A stretch of DNA of 64,000 nucleotides. Origin: Ectobius pallidus. Its lineage: Eukaryota > Arthropoda > Insecta > Blattodea > Ectobiidae. Every line of letters begins with the position of its first letter. Positions within the stretch are counted from its first letter, which is position 1. Of this stretch, positions 11,671 through 22,567 are shown piece after piece. The position numbers and the translations under genes are program-made. The stretch lies in NCBI GenBank assembly GCA_964059195.1, contig CAXKWD010000002.1, positions 148,073,042 through 148,137,041 of the forward strand, written 5' to 3'. The notes below the pieces were generated by a model. The model searched no databases. It was given only the letters and a program-made list of their open reading frames with translations, and had not been told where the DNA came from.

Positions 11671-12949
11671 ATGAACCAATATGTGAGCATTAGATTGTAG
11701 CCTATGGTTTTTATTTCGTTTAATTTCTTTACATTTTATTTCATTATAGGCCTAATTGTATTAATTCAGTTAATCATATTTCAGGACCCAGGAAAAGAAC
11801 TGACTGCCACAAATACAAAGTAAGAAACACTGAAATAGACTACAACCTACCCCGGCACAAATTATTAAGAACTAGTAAAACACCAATGCTGATGGGCATA
11901 AAACTGCATAACTTACTACCGAAACACCTAAAATCTATAGAAAAATATAACATTTTTCAAATCAAACTAAGAAAATATCTACTACTAAAAGCATGTTACT
12001 CAATAACAGAATTTATCTTCGACCACTCCAATACAAATAAAACTACATAAACTATAGAAGATTTTTTCTTTTTTTCTTATTTTATTTTATTTATTTAATT
12101 TTTACACACACTTTTCAATTCCCTCGTCTCTATGACTACGGAAGAAATGGAATGGAATGGTATGTCCAAAGATCACAACTTACATTATGCTTATTCACAA
12201 AAATGACTGAGAAACTAACTTACTGGGAATGTCAACACAAGCCTATGATTTTGTGTTGTTTCATCTTTTTATGAACCAATAGGTGAGCATTAGATTGTAT
12301 GGTTTCTATTTCGTTTAATTTATTTACATTTTATTTTATTGTAGGACTAATTGTATTCATTCATTTAATCACATATTTCAGGACCCGAAGGGCTATGTTC
12401 AAAGATTACAACTTACATTATTCACTAAAATGACTGAGAAAAATGACATACTGGGAATGTCAACACAGGCCTATGATTTTGTGTTATTGCATCTTTTTAT
12501 GAACCAATAGGTGAGCATTAGATTGTATGGTTTCTATTTCGTTTAATTTATTTACATTTTATTTTATTGTAGGCCTAATTGTATTCATTCATTTAATCAC
12601 ATATTTCAGGACCCGAAGGGCTATGTTCAAAGATTACAACTTACATTATTCACTAAAATGACTGAGAAAAATTACATACTGGGAATGTCAACACAGGCCT
12701 ATGATTTTGTGTTATTGCATCTTTTTATGAACCAATAGGTGAGCATTAGAATGTATGGTTTCTATTTCGTTTAATTTATTTACATTTTATTTTATTGTAG
12801 GCCTAATTGTATTCATTCATTTAATCACATATTTCAGGACCCGAAGGGCTATGTTCAAAGATTACAACTTACATTATTCACTAAAATGACTGAGAAAAAT
12901 TACTTACTGGGAATGTCAACACAAGCCTATGATGTTGTGTTATTGCGTC
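11671..12949. repeat. Tandem array of ~228-bp units
   Basis: Units begin ATGAACCAATAGGTGAGC at 12271, 12499 and 12727 (exact 228-bp spacing), with an older unit starting at 11671 that is split by a non-LTR insertion. Each unit contains TAGGCCTAATTGTATTCAT and CATATTTCAGGACCCGAAGG. The array abuts the end of the palindrome arm exactly where integrase homology stops. No coding function seen; satellite-like. Confidence 0.9.
11791..12160 (+). mobile_element. 5'-truncated non-LTR retrotransposon 3' end
   Basis: The insertion splits the first unit of the 228-bp array. Up to the stop at 12047-12049 it reads as the C-terminal tail of a CR1/Jockey-like reverse transcriptase: LPRHKLLRTSKTPMLMGIKL, HNLLPKHLKSIEKYNIFQIK, KYLLLKACYSITEFIFDH. 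It ends with a T-rich 3' region and GGAATGGAATGG. Only the last ~85 residues survive; clade assignment is tentative. Confidence 0.65.
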
Positions 12950-13092
12950 CACATGCGATAAATGAAGGTAATTATGTTTAGTTCTTACATTTATTTATAG
13001 CGATATTACTGTCAACTCGTGTTTAATTAATTTTTTCATTATTTATGAGATTAAATACCGGTAGGTTTATGTTTCCTTTTACGTTTAACAGC
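12950..13092. other. Intergenic, nothing recognised
   Basis: Short AT-rich gap between the tandem array and BEL copy B. Confidence 0.4.
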
Positions 13093-13462
13093 TGTATGTC
13101 GTCTGCTAAATGATTCTTGCCATCAAGATGGCGGCGAGCGACCACTTCTATTTGGAGCCATTTCACGCCGTCTGCGCAGCTGGTGGTGTGGGGACTTGGC
13201 TAATTAACATTAATTATTGAATTTAATGATAATAGTTAATAGTAACAGGAATAAATGTAAAAAATTATTCCTTTGCTTATTACAATGTTGTGTACAATAG
13301 TTATTTTCTTTATTTAAGTGTAAATAAAGAGATATAAGCGTATCAAGAATTCTGTTTACTAGTAACTGGCATTAGTGCCATCTAGTGACTTGTATTAATA
13401 CTTTATTGCTAGCATTTGCTATAAAATCACAATAAATGAGCTCTAAGCTCTATGAGCTTACA
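13093..13462 (-). repeat. 3' LTR of BEL copy B
   Basis: On the minus strand the LTR begins TGTAAGCTCATAGAGCTTAG at 13462, preceded by a purine-rich tract ending in the GGGGGCCCAAC complement. Its first ~80 bp match copy C at 26926 and its first ~37 bp match 18839-18877. The outer end is not resolved; 13093 is a guess. Confidence 0.6.
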
Positions 13463-13489
13463 TATTGGGGGCCCAACAAATGAGAAAAA

Positions 13490-14770
13490 AAAATACTGAG
13501 CAGACAGTTGACACAGCTTAGAGATAGGTCTCTTTAGAATTGAATTAGCAGTTTTGACTGTTGCTACTCTAACTTTACCATCTGAACCAGGATGAACTTC
13601 TAGAATCCTGGCTAGTGGCCAATTCATAGGAGGAACATTGTCCACCACCAATATGACTAATTGATTAGTTTGCTAGTTTTGAGTTTCTGTGTTCCACTTC
13701 TGTCTTTGCTGTAAAGTATTTAAGTATTCTTTGACCCATCTGGTCCAAATGCATTGGAACTGTTGTTCTAATAACTGATACCGTGACATCCTGGATAGCT
13801 TCATAGACTGTAGGTCTGGATGGGGAATTGAATTCAAAGGAGCACCAATGAGGAATCGACCGGGGGTCAATGCCATATAATCTTGAGAATCGCTGCTCAT
13901 TGGAGTCAGTGGTCTGCTATTGATGATGGCTTCAAACTTGCATATTAATGTACTTGCTTTTTCATAGCTGTAGATAGTGTCTTTCATCACTTTGCATAGA
14001 ATAGTCTTCATACTGCGGTTGGATCTTTCAACAAGTCCTGCCATATGGCTTGCCCTTGGTGGCAGAAAATGAAATTGTATGTTTAGATTTGCTGTGAAAT
14101 TTGTGATCTCTGTATTGCCTTGCTCTGTCTGGAATTGTTCATAGAGTTCCCTTAGTTCTCGTGAAGCTCCTACGAAGTTCCTACCGTTGTCTAGATATAA
14201 ATGTGAAGGTCGACCTCTTCTCGATACAAATCTTTGCAAAGAAGCAATGAATGCTGCTGAAGTTGCTGCAGTCACTACTTCTATGTGAACAGCTTTAGTG
14301 CATAAACATATGTGGATACAGATATAAGCTTTATATACTGTTTCGCCTCTCCCATGATCCTTTAAGGAAATAGGACCTACAAAATCTATGGCTGTGGTGT
14401 CGAAAGCTCGGTTGGGTGTATATCTGGCTTGGGGCAAAGTTCCCATATTTTGCTGTGCTCTGACAGGGCTGTGTCTAAACCATGTAAGACATCCTTTTAA
14501 TGCTGATTTTAAAGTTTGAACTCCATGGATGGGCCAATACTGTTGCCTTAGTGTATACAGTATGCCTTGAGGGCCTTCATGTAAGTTTTTTAAGTGTGTG
14601 TCTCTGACAATGTAGTCTGTTATATGATGCTTGGCAGGTAATATGATTGGATGCTTAGCATTGTAGTCTAGATCAGTATGGTGCAATCTTCCACCAACTC
14701 GAAGTATGTTATCTTTATCTAGATAAGGATGCAGTTTAGTAGTGAGCTGCTTCTTGCAACACAATTATTC
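13490..14770 (-). pseudogene. BEL copy B integrase
   Basis: HHCC-type start (LRVGGRLHHTDLDYNAKHP, PAKHHITDYIVRDTHLKNLH), linker SALKGCLTWFRHSP, then the catalytic core: Asp in AIDFVGPISLK, Asp in LYLDNGRNFVGA and Glu in HMAGLVERSNRSMKTIL, so the DDE triad is present. The C-terminal domain follows (FQCIWTRWVKEYLNTLQ, LVILVVDNVPPMNWPLARIL). A stop separates QKWNTETQN from the C-terminal domain near 13673, and the natural stop after the LCQL motif is changed so the frame runs into the leader. The lower-case zinc Cys is changed (LTWFRH where copy C has LTCFRH). Confidence 0.88.
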
Positions 14771-16319
14771 TTCCTGATATAAGCTATGTCTTCTGAGAAG
14801 GCTTCTTTCTGTGTAGCATGTATAATAACAGCATGAGCTTTCTGTAGCTCTTGCAAGCTGATAGGACAAACATATCTAGCAGACTGGTGTGAACAATTAT
14901 GCTTAAATCTTAAAATGTGAGCTGTATTCCTGATCAGTTTTCTAAAAGAGGAATATCTGTGCAAATATTCATTGTGTGTGCTTGTAACTATGAAGGCTTT
15001 TGCTGTCTTTCTGGCTTCTGGCACTTCTTCTGTGAGTGTTACATGTCTAGTGGTTGGCCAATGGCATTCTTCTTGTTTCAAAAATTCTGGGCCATGCCAC
15101 CAAAGAATGTGATTATGCAGCTTGTTAGGTGTGACAGGTTTAGTGATGAGATCTGCAGGATTCTGCTGTGTTGGCATATATCTCCATTGACAGTTTTCTG
15201 TAGCAGCTTAAATTTCGGTTACTCTGTGTGCTACAAAAGTGCTCCATTTGTGGGGAGGCTGTGTGATCCACTGTAAAGTTATAAGACTGTCAGTCCAAAA
15301 GTAAGCTTCTGATATTGTAACTTGCAAAGATAAACTTACTTTTTGATACAAGCAAGCTACCAACTGAGCTGCACAGAGCTCCAGTCTGGGCAAAGTAATC
15401 TGCTTTAGTGGGGCGACTCTGGATTTGCTTGTCAATAGTTGAACTTGTGTATTGTGGCTTTTATCTTCAGATTTTATGTAGCAGGCTGCTCCATATGCCT
15501 GTGGGCTGGCATCACTGAAAAAGTGCAGTTCTACATGACTGAAATTGAGTATTAAAGTGTTTCTTGGAATTTTGTATAGCTCTACATAGTGAAGTGAGTA
15601 TAGTTCATTCCAGGCTTTCTGTATAGCAATAGGAGCTTGCTGGTCCCAACCTATATCATTGAGCCAAATCTGTTGCATGATGCGTTTAGCTGCAGAGATA
15701 ATTGATGCAATTAAGCCCTTTGGGTCATACAGAGTACAGATAGCAGATAGAATCTGTCTCTTAGTAGTAGCTTCTGGTAATGACTTCACTGTGTACTGTA
15801 ATAAGTCTTGTAATGGATTCCAATGTAAGCCTAGAGTTTTGACTGTATTCTGTTCTTCCAGCTGAGTGAGTGTGGCTTTGGAAAGCTTTTCTTGTGGTAA
15901 TGTTTTCAAAACTTCTTGTGAGTTGGAACAGAACTGAGTGAGATTAAATCCACCTGCTTGTAAGAGTTGAGTCACTTCTGTGGATGCTAATATAGCTTCT
16001 TGCTCTGTGAAAAATGATGCAAGGAGGTTATCAACATAGAAGCATGTAGATAGTAATTTGGATGATGCGGGAAATCTATTCCTTTCATCCTCGGCGAACT
16101 GAGATTTAGAGCATCTCCAGAAAATTCTTTGGAAGTCTCTTTGCTGTGGTTGTACCATCACCATTCTGTACATTTTCTCAATATCAGCACTCACAACATA
16201 TGGATGGCATCTGAATTTCAAGAGTATGGTGTAGAGATCAGGTTGAACACAGGGTCCAGTGTACAGGATATCGTTCAGTGATGCACCTGTGGAAGTCTTG
16301 AATGAGGCATTGAAAACTA
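14771..16319 (-). pseudogene. BEL copy B RT palm to RNase H
   Basis: The RT has FNASFKTSTGASLNDIL, SADIEKMYRMVMVQP and a catalytic box FYVDNLLASFF, in which the second Asp of YVDD is Asn. About 29 residues found in copy C between FWRCSK and AEDE are lost in frame. RNase H follows with FFSDASPQAYGAACY and FWTDSLITLQW, then the tether QNPADLITKPVTP. Stops and shifts occur near 15200 and 14719-14770. The RT start is cut off by the mariner at 16320; the upstream half resumes at 17662. Confidence 0.85.
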
Positions 16320-17659
16320 CGAGGGTCATCCAGAAAGTAAGGTTACAACATTTATGAAGGATCGAAACTTGCTTGTATTTTATTTACATTCACAGGATGT
16401 TTCACAAATATATTAAACTATTTTTCAACATAATCGCCGTCGAGATCGAGACATTTCTGTAGTCGGGGCACCAGCTTTTGTATGCCAGTGTCATAGACCT
16501 CCGCCGCCAGCTCCTTCAGCCACTTCTTCACAGCTTCCTGGACCTCCTGATCGTTGGAAAAACGTTTCCCACCCAAAAACTCCTTTAGTTTAGTGAAAAG
16601 GTGATAGCTCGAGAGCGCCAAGTCGGGTGAATAGGGGGGATGGGTGACAATATCCCATCCAAACGATGTCAGCAGCTCCTGTGAAACTCGCGCGGTGTGG
16701 GACCTGGCGTTGTCATGCAGGAGGCTGACTCCCTGGGTCAGCATTCCCCTTCTGCGGTTCTGAATGGCTCTTCTGAGTTTTTTAAGGGTTTTGCAGTATG
16801 CCTGTGCATTAATCGTAGTCCCTTTAGGCATAAAATCCACCAAAAGGACCCCCTTACGGTCCCAAAAAACAGACGCCCTGACCTTTCCGGTTGAATGGGT
16901 CCTCTTGAACTTTTTGGTGGCTGGGGAAGATGAGTGACGCCACTGAAGTGATTGTCTTTTGGATTCTGGGGTATAGTGACACACCCAAGTCTCATCCCCC
17001 GTCACGATCGAGTCCAGAAAAGCTTCTCCCTCCTGTGCAAAACGATCCAAAAATTCACGCGCGGCGGTCACGCGATTTTGACGGTGCTCCGGTGTGAGCA
17101 TTCTAGGCACCCATCTCGCACACAACTTCTTAAAACCAAGTTTTTCCGACACAATATCACCCAGGAGACTTCGTGAAATGTCAGGAAATTTTTCGTGAAG
17201 GTCGTCAAGTGTCACACGGCGGTCATTTCGCACTTGTTCTTCAATTTTTTTGCAAAATTTCGTCAGAAATCACTGATGGTCTCCCACTCCGTGCCTCGTC
17301 GTGAGTATCAGTACGGCCTTCTCTGAACAACCTAACCCACTTCGTGACATGTTGTCGACTCATCACATCATTACCATAAACTTCCACGAGTTTCCGATGG
17401 ATATTCGCGGCGGTATTCTTCTGCAAAGTCAAAAAACGGATGACCGCGCGAATCTCGCACGGACGGGAGGTGGCGGGAGCGCGCGACGACCTCTCCATCG
17501 GAAGAATTTATTGTGACTGAACTAAATAACCGACAAACACGCGGGACCAAACAAACTGACCGTTAGGTTCCCCCCTACGCGCCAGGCGCGTCAAATTCGA
17601 AACAAAAAATTTCCTCGGCCTCAGGAGCCCTTGTAACCTTACTTTCTGGATGACCCTCG
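16320..17659 (-). mobile_element. mariner (Tc1/mariner) transposon
   Basis: A 1340-bp element with inverted ends CGAGGGTCATCCAGAAAGTA and its complement, flanked by TA duplications (16318-16319 and 17660-17661). Copy C shows the empty site in the same BEL codons. It carries one transposase gene on the minus strand. Confidence 0.95.
16418..17498 (-). pseudogene. mariner transposase, inactive
   Basis: Cut-and-paste transposase of the mariner family, about 355 codons if joined. An N-terminal helix-turn-helix pair (EIRAVIRFLTLQKNTAANIH, YGNDVMSRQHVTKWVRLF) precedes the DDD domain: TGDETWVCHY (first Asp), LLHDNARSHTA (second Asp), then YSPDLALSSYHLF where the third catalytic Asp (normally SDYHLF) is Ser. 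A one-base shift in the T-run at 17245-17251 breaks the frame after DEILQKN; the second part resumes before RNDRRVTLDDL. Both changes predict loss of activity. Confidence 0.94.
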
Positions 17660-17661
17660 TA

Positions 17662-18797
17662 CTCTGAGCTTAGTGGTTTCTGAATCTTCTTTCATGACAA
17701 ACTGGTGAGGAATATAATATGCATCAGGACCGTCATGGTAGAATCCTTCTTCTACTTGGGTCATGTGACCTAGGGCTTCATATTGTTGCATGAAGTCAGA
17801 GTCTGGCTTCATTAGAGAAGAAACGTTTCAGGGCTCCATTTCTGGAGGCACCAAGATTGTCTGTGGGCTTCTTGAATGGTAGTGTTACGGTGTAGCGACC
17901 ATCTTTGTCCCTCTGCACTGTTTCTTGAAAGTGTTGCTCACATAGGGTATCTTCCTCGGACGGTACTGGTTGAGTGATCTCTTCCATTTCCCAGAATCTT
18001 TGCATGTTTTTGTGTATCTGTTCTGTGATGCTTAGGTGGCAACGTGGTGCTTGCCTTCTGCCCTGATTATAGTGTATTAGCCCTGAGAGAATCCATCCAA
18101 GTCTGGTCTCTCTTATGAATGCTTTATGTCTGTTGGTTTTGTTGATGGGTATAGTGTGTCCCATTAACAGGTTCCAGATTATATCGGCCCCTAGCAAAAT
18201 GCCAATGCTACCGGGTAGGTGAAATCTGCTGTCTGCCAGTACAATGTCTTCTGGGATCCTTAAGCTAGTGACATCTATGGGTGCACTGGGTATGTCCTTG
18301 GAAATCTGGTTTATAATGAGGCATTGTAACTGTCGCCTGTAGCCATTGCCATGGGCATCACTTATCTGGATATGTCCAATTTCCAAAATGTTGGAGGTGT
18401 GTAAGTTTACACCGGTTACTGCTATGGTGGTTGGCTTGGTTTCTAAATGTAGTCTATCAGCCAAATCTTGATTTATAAATGTGTGCTAGGCACCTGAGTC
18501 CAATAATGCTCTGGCTCTTATGAATCTGCCATTTTGAGCTTTCACTAATATTTCTGCTGTGGCGAGAAATGTATGAGTCTTAGGAGTAATCTGTGCATTC
18601 ATAGCAAATGCTGAGTCAGTAGTATGGTTGCTGGTAGTAGCTGGAGATTGTCTAGTACCATTGTGGTTTTGGTTTCTGCTTTGATCATTATTAGGCAATC
18701 TACGATTGTACTGTGTAGTTGCATGCTGCCTATGATCATTGCTGCGAACCTTGTCTTGGTGTAGCAGTGTGTGATGACGCTGTTGGCATTTATAGCA
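17662..18797 (-). pseudogene. BEL copy B Gag zinc end, protease and RT start
   Basis: From 18797 downward the minus strand reads a partial zinc knuckle (CYKCQQRHHTLLHQDKV), a spacer rich in Asn/Thr, the protease motif RARALLDSGA, then ADRLHLETKPTTIAVTGVN and LLGADIIWNLLMGH. A stop follows LLDSGA near 18486. The region before RT (MQRFWEMEEITQP, CEQHFQETVQRDKDGRYTV) ends at the stop after FSNEARL (17796), the same frameshift that copy C carries. The reading continues in another frame as DFMQQYEALGHM until the mariner. Confidence 0.85.
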
Positions 18798-18838
18798 AGG
18801 AACATTTTACATCCGTTAATTTTCTACTGTGAAATCCA
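18798..18838 (-). other. 41-bp foreign filler between 5' LTR remnant and gag
   Basis: The segment matches the minus strand of 45311-45350 with few differences (shared words GGAACATTTTACATCCGTTA and CTACTGTGAAATC). There it is part of the Polinton exonuclease-like pseudogene. Here it joins the truncated 5' LTR to internal gag, as expected for filler copied in during break repair. Confidence 0.7.
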
Positions 18839-18877
18839 CAATCACAATAAATGAGCTCTAAGCTCTATGAGCTTACA
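18839..18877 (-). repeat. 5' LTR remnant of BEL copy B
   Basis: The first ~37-39 bp of the LTR (TGTAAGCTCATAGAGCTTAG onward on the minus strand), cut off after CATTTATTGTGAT. Confidence 0.8.
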
Positions 18878-19220
18878 GTATGTTTTCGCTTTCGTCGTAG
18901 TTTTCTTTGTGCGCGCTAGTCTTTTCCAATATTTCCTTATACGTGGTTAAGTCATAGCGGCTGTATACATGTTTATTATGTTTACTTTTAGTTAGCAGTT
19001 CAAGTAGTCCAGGACTGCTGATATATCTCTTCTTACCAATATAAATGTAGTCGTTTTTAATAGTGATGGGCGATTTACCAATGGTGAATACCTGCATATC
19101 GAGAGTCCATTTCAATTCGTAAATATCGTCAACGTTTCTCGGTCTAAGCTGAACGAGTTTCTGGACGTAAGGCGCCGACTTTCGTCCGTAGACGTTTCCT
19201 AGCATGGATTTATAATGCAT
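18878..19220 (-). pseudogene. Conserved Polinton linker protein, fragment
   Basis: Minus-strand fragment with PITIKNDYIYIGKKRYISSP, GLLELLTKSK and YDLTTYKEILEKTSAHKENY. It is a homologue of the protein at 56006-56644 (IQIEHNTLIINNKKYNTTVG, LWELLTRKK, EEDLDMYKDIL) and so marks a second Polinton. The end is cut by BEL copy B inserting at 18877. The function of this family is unknown to me; it usually lies next to integrase. Confidence 0.72.
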
Positions 19221-19474
19221 ATGCGAAGTTTGATCAGAGGACTTCTTTTTAACCGTTTCTTCAATTTAGTCCAAGGTCAGGAAAAGCGATACCGAGGTAT
19301 ATGCAATTCGACGGGCAATGAAATAATCAAAGCGTTTATTAATTTGCCTCCACTCTTCTTACCTTTACGAACGCCACACCAACGTATGTTTCGCTCTTTA
19401 ATCGGAGACATACTGATTGCAATAGCTTTGATTTCAGTCTTTATATACTTTATATACTTTATATACTCATCCAA
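19221..19474 (-). pseudogene. Phospholipase A2-like (parvoviral VP1-type) fragment
   Basis: The minus strand reads LPVELHIPRYRFS, a stop, then PWTKLKKRLKRS. I read this as the Ca-binding start of the PLA2-like domain found in some insect Polintons and parvovirus-type capsid proteins, where the segment is ELHIPGY..CGPGTKL. The Gly-rich loop is mutated and the catalytic His-Asp part is gone. Upstream is basic (GVRKGKKSGGKL). It is directly followed by the linker-protein fragment at 18878-19220. Confidence 0.5.
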
Positions 19475-19616
19475 CTACCTTATTAATAAACATGAAGGAT
19501 AAGAAGAAAAAGTGACCTAGCGGTCCAGCCTATGCACGGCTATATGCACCTGACGAACGCAAACATAGCCTACTTTCCCCAAAAGCACACGATGTATTAT
19601 TGCTGGACCTAGTAAC

Positions 19617-21768
19617 CAGGGCCGCCACATGGGGGGGGCTGCGGGGTCCAATGGACCCGGGCCCGGGCCCCAAAGGGGCCCGTCTCGGTCCCGGTGATGT
19701 AATATAATTTTATGGAAAATTGGAAAAGTTTGACAAAATGTTCTGTTACATGAGTAACGAGAAAAACGTTCCACGGAGAAGTGAAGAGTCTAAGCCAGGG
19801 CTTGAATTGATTAGAGGATGGAAGATTTCTCCCTCTCGTCAAAAATGTTCCCTGGCTCATGGAATAAAATTTATTGCTTGCCAGGGATACGTTTTATAAA
19901 ATTCAGTTTAAAATTCCAGGGGCCCTCAGTCAGGCTAAGCTTCTCAATTGGTGGAAACATGCACTACGTTTATTCAAAATGCGGATTTAGTTTGTGCTAA
20001 ATTAATTAGGTGTTTATGTTGGTAATATGTTTTAGCAAATAGCCCCACTTTTATTTTCATTTTTCAACTATTGGTATAATATAATACCGCTGTAATGTTT
20101 AAGTTCTTGCTTTTGGAATATTTAAACTCCTTATTTTGTTTATGCTTGGTTCTTGAAATTGTTTTGATTGTAATAAAAACACAATATATTCATTTTAAAG
20201 TAGTGTCGAATTTTGTATTTAGACGTTTCAACACAACGACTTACTAATCAGGATAAACAAAATTTAGAACGAAAAACAAATACTATTATAAGGCCTAGTA
20301 ATACAAAAATACTGATATATGTACTCATATATTTTGTATTCGCCAAATCTTGGAGAAAAAGTGGGAATATAATAAGTCTGTTCACCAGTTATACATAGAT
20401 TTAAAAATAGCATATGATTCAGTTAGGCGAGACAAACTGTATAATATCCTCATTGAGTTTGGGATACCAAAGAAGTTAGTTAGGTTGATCAAAATGTGTC
20501 TAAATGAAACCTATAGCAGAGTCAGGGTAGGGAAATTTATATCAGATAGGTATGCCATTAGAAGCAAATTGAAGCAAGCAGATGCACTATTGGCTTTACT
20601 TTTTAATTTCGCTTTGGAATATGTCATTAGGAAAGTTCAGGAAAACAAGGTAGGCCTAGAATTAAATGGCAGTCACCCGATTTTAGCTTACGAAGATGAC
20701 GTCTGTCTGTTGGGCGATGACATAAACACAATCGAGAGAAATGCAGAAAGTCTTTTCGATGCCTGCAGGAATGTCGGATTGGAAATTAATACAGAAAAAA
20801 CTAAGTATGTGGTCATGAAACGTCAAAATAATACTCTACGAAATATTAGAATAGCCGGTAAATCGTTCCAGCAAGTGAAGAATTTCAAATATCTGGAAGC
20901 AGTAATTACAGACACAAATAATATTAAGGTAGAAGTTAAGTGTAGACTCAAATAAGGAAAAACTTGTTATTATGCAGTTCAAAAACTCTTATCTTCTCGT
21001 CTTCTATCCAGAAATATAAAAATAAAGATTTATAAGATTATTATCCTGCCGTTTGTATTATATGGATGTGAGACATGGCCGCTTACTGGTCGGGAAGAAC
21101 ATAATCTAAGTGTTCGAAAACAGGGTGCTTAGGAAAATGTTTGGGCCCAAGAGGGATGAAAATGGGGACTGGAAAGAACTTCATAACGACAAGCTTCATG
21201 ACCTGTACTCGTCACCGGATATAGTAAGGGTAATTAAATCACGGAGGATGAAATGGGCTGGACATGTTGCTCGCATGGGAGAGGAAAGCCACATCTCAAA
21301 AATATTGACTGGGAGACCCGAAGGGAAAAGACCACCTGGAAGACCTAGGACAATTTTAGGTTAGATTTAAGGGAAGTAGGATTTGCGAGGGATGATTGGA
21401 TGGAGTTACCACAGAAAAGGGTTGAATAGCGGGCTCAGGTAAGCGCGGCAATGAACCTTCGGGTTCCATAAAATAGATAATATTCCTTTAGCTTGCTGAG
21501 GAATTGTCTATTGCCATTGAGTATGTAAGTAAGTAAGTGAGTAAGTAAGTCATAAAAAAATGTTGGAAATATGAATTCTGGTATCATTTGATAACTAACG
21601 ACCTACGTAACACAAGTTTACAGTGTTTACACCTATTAATATGGTCAAAGTAAACTATCCTTTTTTATTTACTTAAATCAGTCAACTGTATGTGGATGGT
21701 CGGCGATCGATGAGGGGCCCGTGACCAGTAAATGGTCCTGGGCCTGACCCCGAGATGTGGCGGCCCTG
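19617..21768. mobile_element. Non-autonomous hAT element with RTE inside
   Basis: Ends are CAGGGCCGCCACATG and CATCTCGGGG-type complement (ATGTGGCGGCCCTG), flanked by the 8-bp duplication CTAGTAAC (19609-19616 and 21769-21776). It splits the Walker A region of the Polinton ATPase. Interior lacks a transposase; a truncated RTE-like retrotransposon occupies about 20336-21550. The inner flanks are unusually GC-rich for the window. Confidence 0.9.
20336..21550 (+). pseudogene. RTE-like non-LTR retrotransposon, 5'-truncated
   Basis: Starts within RT at IRQILEKKWEYNKS and DLKIAYDSVRRDKL (Asp of motif A). LKQADALLALLFNFALEYVI replaces the usual KQGDALSPLLF, and the catalytic box reads AYEDDVCLL instead of YADD. 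After a stop at about 20955 the thumb and tail continue (MKRQNNTLRNIRI, FGPKRDENGDWKELHN, RRMKWAGHVARMGEE, GRPEGKRPPGRPR). The 3' end has CTTCGGGTTCCATAAA and a GTAA-repeat tail ending near 21550. A second copy of the same family is at 32020. Inactive. Confidence 0.85.
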
Positions 21769-21848
21769 CTAGTAACTATGGGAAGACCAATGTGCTTATA
21801 AATATCTTCGTGCATCCTGATGGAATAAAGTTTTTAAATATTTATATA

Positions 21849-22391
21849 CGAGGGTCATTTCAAAAGTTCTGCACACTGTAAGATAAAATTAAAGAAAATA
21901 ATTTATTTTACAAAATACCTTTACAGGCCTTCAATATAATCTTCATTATTGCTTATGACAGCTTCCCAACTTTTGGAAAATTCTGTATTCCGGATAGGGC
22001 ACCTACATTGTTGAGCTGTCTGTTTATTCAGGTCACCTCACTGGAAGCTTCATCAATTGTAACAAAACGTTTTCCACGTAGTGGTTCCTCCAATTTGGGA
22101 AACAAATCAAGTCTGGTGGGCTCAAATCAGGACTGTATGATGGGTGGGGAAGTTTTTCCCATCCATAGACTTGGAAAACGTTTTGTTACAATTGATGAAG
22201 CTGCCAGTGAGTAATCAAAAAGCTCAACAATGAAGGTGCCCTATCCAGAATAAAAAAAATTGCCAAAACGTTGAGAAGCTGTCATAAGCAAGAATGAAGA
22301 TTATATTGAAGGCCTGTAAAGGAATTTTGCAAAATAAATTATTTTCTTCCATTCCATCTTACAGTGTGCAGAACTTTTGAAATGACCCTCG
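21849..22391. mobile_element. mariner-type MITE (543 bp)
   Basis: Long inverted ends starting CGAGGGTCATTTCAAAAG and flanked by TA (21847-21848 and 22392-22393). Subterminal stretches (AATAATTTATTTT, GGCCTTCAATATAATCTTCA) are also inverted, as is an inner GAAAACGTTTTGTTACAAT segment, so nearly the whole element folds back. No transposase. The first ten bases match the full mariner at 16320. Confidence 0.9.
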
Positions 22392-22567
22392 TAATTCAAG
22401 ATCTCTCTTTCAACCAGAGTGCAAAGTGTTGGAGGAAATTTTAATAAAAGTTCCAGAAATTGGATACCACAAGTTTAAAAGCAGAGATGAAAACACGCCT
22501 CAGCCGCAAGAAGTAAAAGAAAATTCTGTGGTGATATTCGACAATGTCATGTTCGATCCTCAAAGTC

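Larger units (their letters stand above)
13093..18877 (-). mobile_element. BEL/Pao retrotransposon copy B, decayed
   Basis: A minus-strand element with a 3' LTR (inner edge 13462), integrase, RNase H, RT and protease regions, and only the first ~39 bp of its 5' LTR (18839-18877). Most of gag and the rest of the 5' LTR are replaced by a 41-bp foreign piece. A mariner sits in the RT. Copy C (22568-27006) is its close relative in the opposite orientation. The left outer boundary is approximate because I could not find the matching target duplication. Confidence 0.85.
19559..22567 (+). pseudogene. Polinton packaging ATPase, split by two insertions
   Basis: Exonic remnants are 19559-19616, 21777-21846 and 22394-22567. 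Together they give a FtsK/HerA-type (A32-like) genome-packaging ATPase: Walker A AGPSNYGKTN followed by VLINIFVHPDGIKFLNIYI, then FQPECKVLEEILIKVPEIGY and Walker B SVVIFDNV (second Asp replaced by Asn). A hAT element separates the Walker A halves and a mariner MITE sits after NIYI. The 3' part is cut by BEL copy C at about 22568. This sequence type differs from the ATPase at 55055, so a second Polinton lineage is present. Confidence 0.8.

Noticed and set aside
12271..12949. CRISPR-like array
   Set aside because: Units are contiguous 228-bp tandem repeats without short repeats and unique spacers.
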